Assembly: GCF_937875265.1 (NCBI RefSeq)
Contig: NZ_CALLXM010000051.1
Span: forward strand, 1-6,721
Direction: 5' to 3'
Length of the DNA: 6,721 nt
Origin: an uncultured Acetobacter sp.
GTDB taxonomy: Bacteria > Pseudomonadota > Alphaproteobacteria > Acetobacterales > Acetobacteraceae
Shown here: one piece after another, positions 5,378-6,721 of the stretch
Layout of the letters: each line of letters opens with the position of its first letter
Numbering within the stretch: the stretch's first letter is position 1
Translations under genes and position numbers: made by a program
The notes under the pieces: model-generated
Told to the model about the DNA's origin: nothing
What the model saw: the letters and a program-made list of their open reading frames with translations, nothing else
The model's database searches: none

Positions 5378-5413
5378 TGCTTTGCCGGAAGCAGGCATCT
5401 CTGATTCGCCTGC
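5378..5413 (+). other. Two overlapping stem-loops in the lipoprotein leader
   Basis: TGCTT (5378-5382) pairs with AAGCA (5389-5393). GCAGGC (5391-5396) pairs with GCCTGC (5408-5413). The two share bases 5391-5393, so they cannot both form fully. The second ends 17 nt before the GGAG ribosome site. Confidence 0.35.
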
Positions 5414-5421
5414 ATGGTGTC

Positions 5422-5442
5422 ATGGTTAGCGGAGTCAGGTGA
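5422..5442 (+). other. Possible six-codon leader ORF overlapping the lipoprotein start
   Basis: ATG 5422 opens MVSGVR and stops at TGA 5440-5442, whose A is the first base of the lipoprotein ATG (TGATG). The geometry suits translational coupling, but the ORF has no clear Shine-Dalgarno and may be chance. Confidence 0.2.
5431..5434 (+). promoter_or_regulatory. Lipoprotein ribosome binding site
   Basis: GGAG lies 7 nt before ATG 5442. It supports that ATG over the adjacent in-frame GTG 5439. Confidence 0.5.
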
Positions 5443-5984
5443 TGCGGAAAGCCGCTCTTGTCGGGTTGTGTTTGGTTGTGAGCGGATGTTCCGGGTTCGG
5501 GAAGTTTGTGTCTGATACAGCAACGCTCCCCGGTGCAAACCCGAATGCCCCATCCGGGGACAATCTCAACATGCGTCGTGTGCGTGGCTACTCCACGGCA
5601 GAAACACCTTTGCTGCCATCTGGTGGTGATATCTGGCCGGGGCCACCGGCGCCGTTGCCAACGCTTGAAGATGTTGAGAAAGATCGTTCTGGTACTGTTC
5701 TCGGCGGTGCGCCCAGCGTGAATGGCCCGCAGTTGCAGGATGGTGGGGAAATGAAGGTTGGGGAGCCAGAAGGGCTTCCAGCGGAAGATACGTCTCAGTC
5801 GATAACAGGTAAACTACCGGATGCAGAGCCTGATGCAGCTTCCAGATTCGGTGCGCAGCGTGGATCGGCTTCTACAATTGAAATCCCTAACGGGGATGGG
5901 ACTGTAACACTTATCCATCCAGATGGGTCTGTTACCACGACACAGGCGAAGAAAAACGCATCGCCAGATGTTTCCCATCCCTAA
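5442..5984 (+). CDS. Small lipoprotein of unknown function
   Basis: 180 residues. The N-terminus MRKAALVGLCLVVSGCSGF is a lipoprotein signal: basic n-region, short hydrophobic core, and lipobox VSGC with C16 as the predicted lipidated residue. Ser at +2 points to the outer membrane by the usual rule. The mature part is low in hydrophobic residues and rich in Gly, Pro, Asp, Ser and Thr, so it is probably extended or disordered. Two islands look conserved: MRRVRGYSTAETPLLPSGGD followed by IWPGPPAPLPTLEDVEKD (44-81), and the C-terminal IEIPNGDGTVTLIHPDGSVTT (147-167), where N-G-D-G-T and H-P-D-G-S form a tandem turn-strand repeat. I recall similar WPGPP-containing lipoproteins in acetic acid bacteria and relatives, but no function. 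The gene sits between pgsA and moaD with 165 and 59 nt gaps. The coding call is supported by the ribosome site, the signal sequence and codon use like its neighbours. Confidence 0.85.
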   Translation: MRKAALVGLCLVVSGCSGFGKFVSDTATLPGANPNAPSGDNLNMRRVRGYSTAETPLLPSGGDIWPGPPAPLPTLEDVEKDRSGTVLGGAPSVNGPQLQDGGEMKVGEPEGLPAEDTSQSITGKLPDAEPDAASRFGAQRGSASTIEIPNGDGTVTLIHPDGSVTTTQAKKNASPDVSHP

Positions 5985-6008
5985 GCGGGTAAGGGTATCG
6001 CGGGTAAG
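5985..6008 (+). repeat. Direct repeat GCGGGTAAG between the lipoprotein gene and moaD
   Basis: GCGGGTAAG occurs at 5985-5993, immediately after the lipoprotein stop, and at 6000-6008, a 15-nt period. It leaves only 35 nt before moaD. No terminator is seen in this gap, so read-through into moaD is plausible. Confidence 0.45.
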
Positions 6009-6031
6009 CGCTGGCCGCAGAGCAAACGATT

Positions 6032-6036
6032 AAGGA
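6032..6036 (+). promoter_or_regulatory. moaD ribosome binding site
   Basis: AAGGA lies 7 nt before ATG 6044, a strong site that fixes the moaD start. Confidence 0.7.
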
Positions 6037-6043
6037 ACCAAGT

Positions 6044-6307
6044 ATGGCGCAGGACGTCACGATTTTCTATTTCGCCGCATTGCGTGAGCAAATGGGGCGG
6101 GAGAGGGAGACTGTCAGCCTGCCTGCGCAGCCCATAACGGTAGAATCCTTAATACAGGGCCTGCGCCAGACGGATGCAAGCCTGAATGAGGTCTTTGCAG
6201 ATTCGCCTCGCCTTAGGGTGGCCATTAATCAGACCCTCGCGACATTTCAGGACATAGTGAAACCCGGAGACGAACTGGCATTTTTCCCACCTATGACGGG
6301 TGGATAA
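6044..6307 (+). CDS. moaD: Molybdopterin synthase sulfur carrier subunit
   Basis: 87 residues, against 81 in E. coli. MoaD is a ubiquitin-fold sulfur carrier: MoeB adenylates its C-terminal Gly, a thiocarboxylate is formed, and the sulfur is passed to cyclic pyranopterin monophosphate inside the MoaD-MoaE heterotetramer to make molybdopterin in the cytosol. Visible hallmarks are the N-terminal strand VTIFYFAALREQMG (5-18), the AINQTLATF strand (60-68), GDELAFFPP (75-83) and the essential C-terminal Gly-Gly (86-87). It directly precedes moaE and overlaps its likely GTG start, consistent with stoichiometric, coupled translation. No molybdenum riboswitch is evident in the 59-nt upstream gap. Confidence 0.96.
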   Translation: MAQDVTIFYFAALREQMGRERETVSLPAQPITVESLIQGLRQTDASLNEVFADSPRLRVAINQTLATFQDIVKPGDELAFFPPMTGG

Positions 6308-6721
6308 GCCGGTGTTGCGGGTTCTTGTCCAAACTGAGTTGTTTGATATGGGGGCGGAGATGGACCGCCTTTCTGCTGGCTCACAGGGGATTGGCGGCAT
6401 CAGCGTTTTTATGGGGCAGGTGCGGGATGGCCCGGAAGGGCTGGAAAGCCTGACGCTGGAACACTACCCTGGGATGACCGAAAAAGTACTGACCCAACTG
6501 GCCGCAGAGGCAGTAAAGCGGTTCAGCCTGATGGGCTGTACGCTCATTCATCGGGTAGGCACGCTTGTGGTTGGTGCACCGATCGTGTTTGTAGGCACCT
6601 CTTCTGCGCATCGGGCGGAAGCGCTGGCGGGCACAAATTTCCTGATTGATCGGCTCAAGACCGGCGCACCATTCTGGAAGTGTGAGCGTTATCAGGATGG
6701 CCGCCGGGTGTGGGTTGATGC
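6300..6721 (+). CDS. moaE: Molybdopterin synthase catalytic subunit (3' truncated by window)
   Basis: 140 full codons are visible; the gene continues past the right edge, and since E. coli MoaE has 150 residues, little is probably missing. MoaE binds cyclic pyranopterin monophosphate and, with thiocarboxylated MoaD, inserts both dithiolene sulfurs. Visible: FMGQVRD with R42, the signature LTLEHYPGMTEK (51-62), IHRVG (83-87), TSSAHR (100-105, His104-Arg105) and KTGAPFWKCE (120-129), where K120 and K127 correspond to the catalytic E. coli K119 and K126. The start is uncertain. GTG 6300 overlaps the moaD stop by 8 nt, whereas GTG 6312 begins 4 nt after it and has GGTGG (6299-6303) at a suitable distance. 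Either means coupling to moaD. The last visible part reads GRRVWVDA, in place of the more usual G-x-RWVEA, a minor family variation. Confidence 0.95.
   Translation, partial: MDKPVLRVLVQTELFDMGAEMDRLSAGSQGIGGISVFMGQVRDGPEGLESLTLEHYPGMTEKVLTQLAAEAVKRFSLMGCTLIHRVGTLVVGAPIVFVGTSSAHRAEALAGTNFLIDRLKTGAPFWKCERYQDGRRVWVD

Noticed and set aside
5985..6043. Molybdenum cofactor riboswitch before moaD
   Set aside because: 59 nt is too short for the known motif, and only weak 4-bp stems are visible.

Overview
The window looks like an ordinary stretch of chromosome from an alphaproteobacterium, most likely an acetic acid bacterium (Acetobacteraceae, close to Acetobacter). The basis is moderate to high GC, the sequence character of the TamB tail and the other proteins (judged from memory, not by search), and the order uvrC-pgsA-moaD-moaE, which I recall as conserved in many alphaproteobacteria. 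There is no mobile element, CRISPR array, tRNA, rRNA or phage gene.

Layout from left to right. The 3' end of a tamB-like gene (envelope biogenesis) comes first. It converges on xth (exonuclease III, minus strand), with a stem-loop in the gap. A 113-nt divergent region separates xth from a plus-strand M19 dipeptidase gene, which ends in a good intrinsic terminator. A 265-nt intergenic region follows and is the richest non-coding part of the window. It holds several dyads, an AT-rich segment with a -10-like element, an exact IHF consensus, and a DnaA box with a weaker partner one helical turn away. Then come uvrC (nucleotide excision repair), a probable terminator over its stop codon, pgsA (phosphatidylglycerol phosphate synthase), a small lipoprotein of unknown function, and moaD-moaE (molybdopterin synthase). 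moaE runs off the right edge.

Functionally this is housekeeping: two DNA repair enzymes (Xth for base excision, UvrC for nucleotide excision), two envelope functions (TamB, PgsA), a lipoprotein, a peptidase, and the two subunits of molybdopterin synthase. moaD and moaE are certainly co-transcribed and translationally coupled. The other plus-strand genes are separated by 59 to 265 nt and probably have partly separate transcription.

I see no new multi-gene system. The items most worth checking are the origin-like uvrC upstream region, the uncharacterised lipoprotein between pgsA and moaD, and the structured leader of that lipoprotein.
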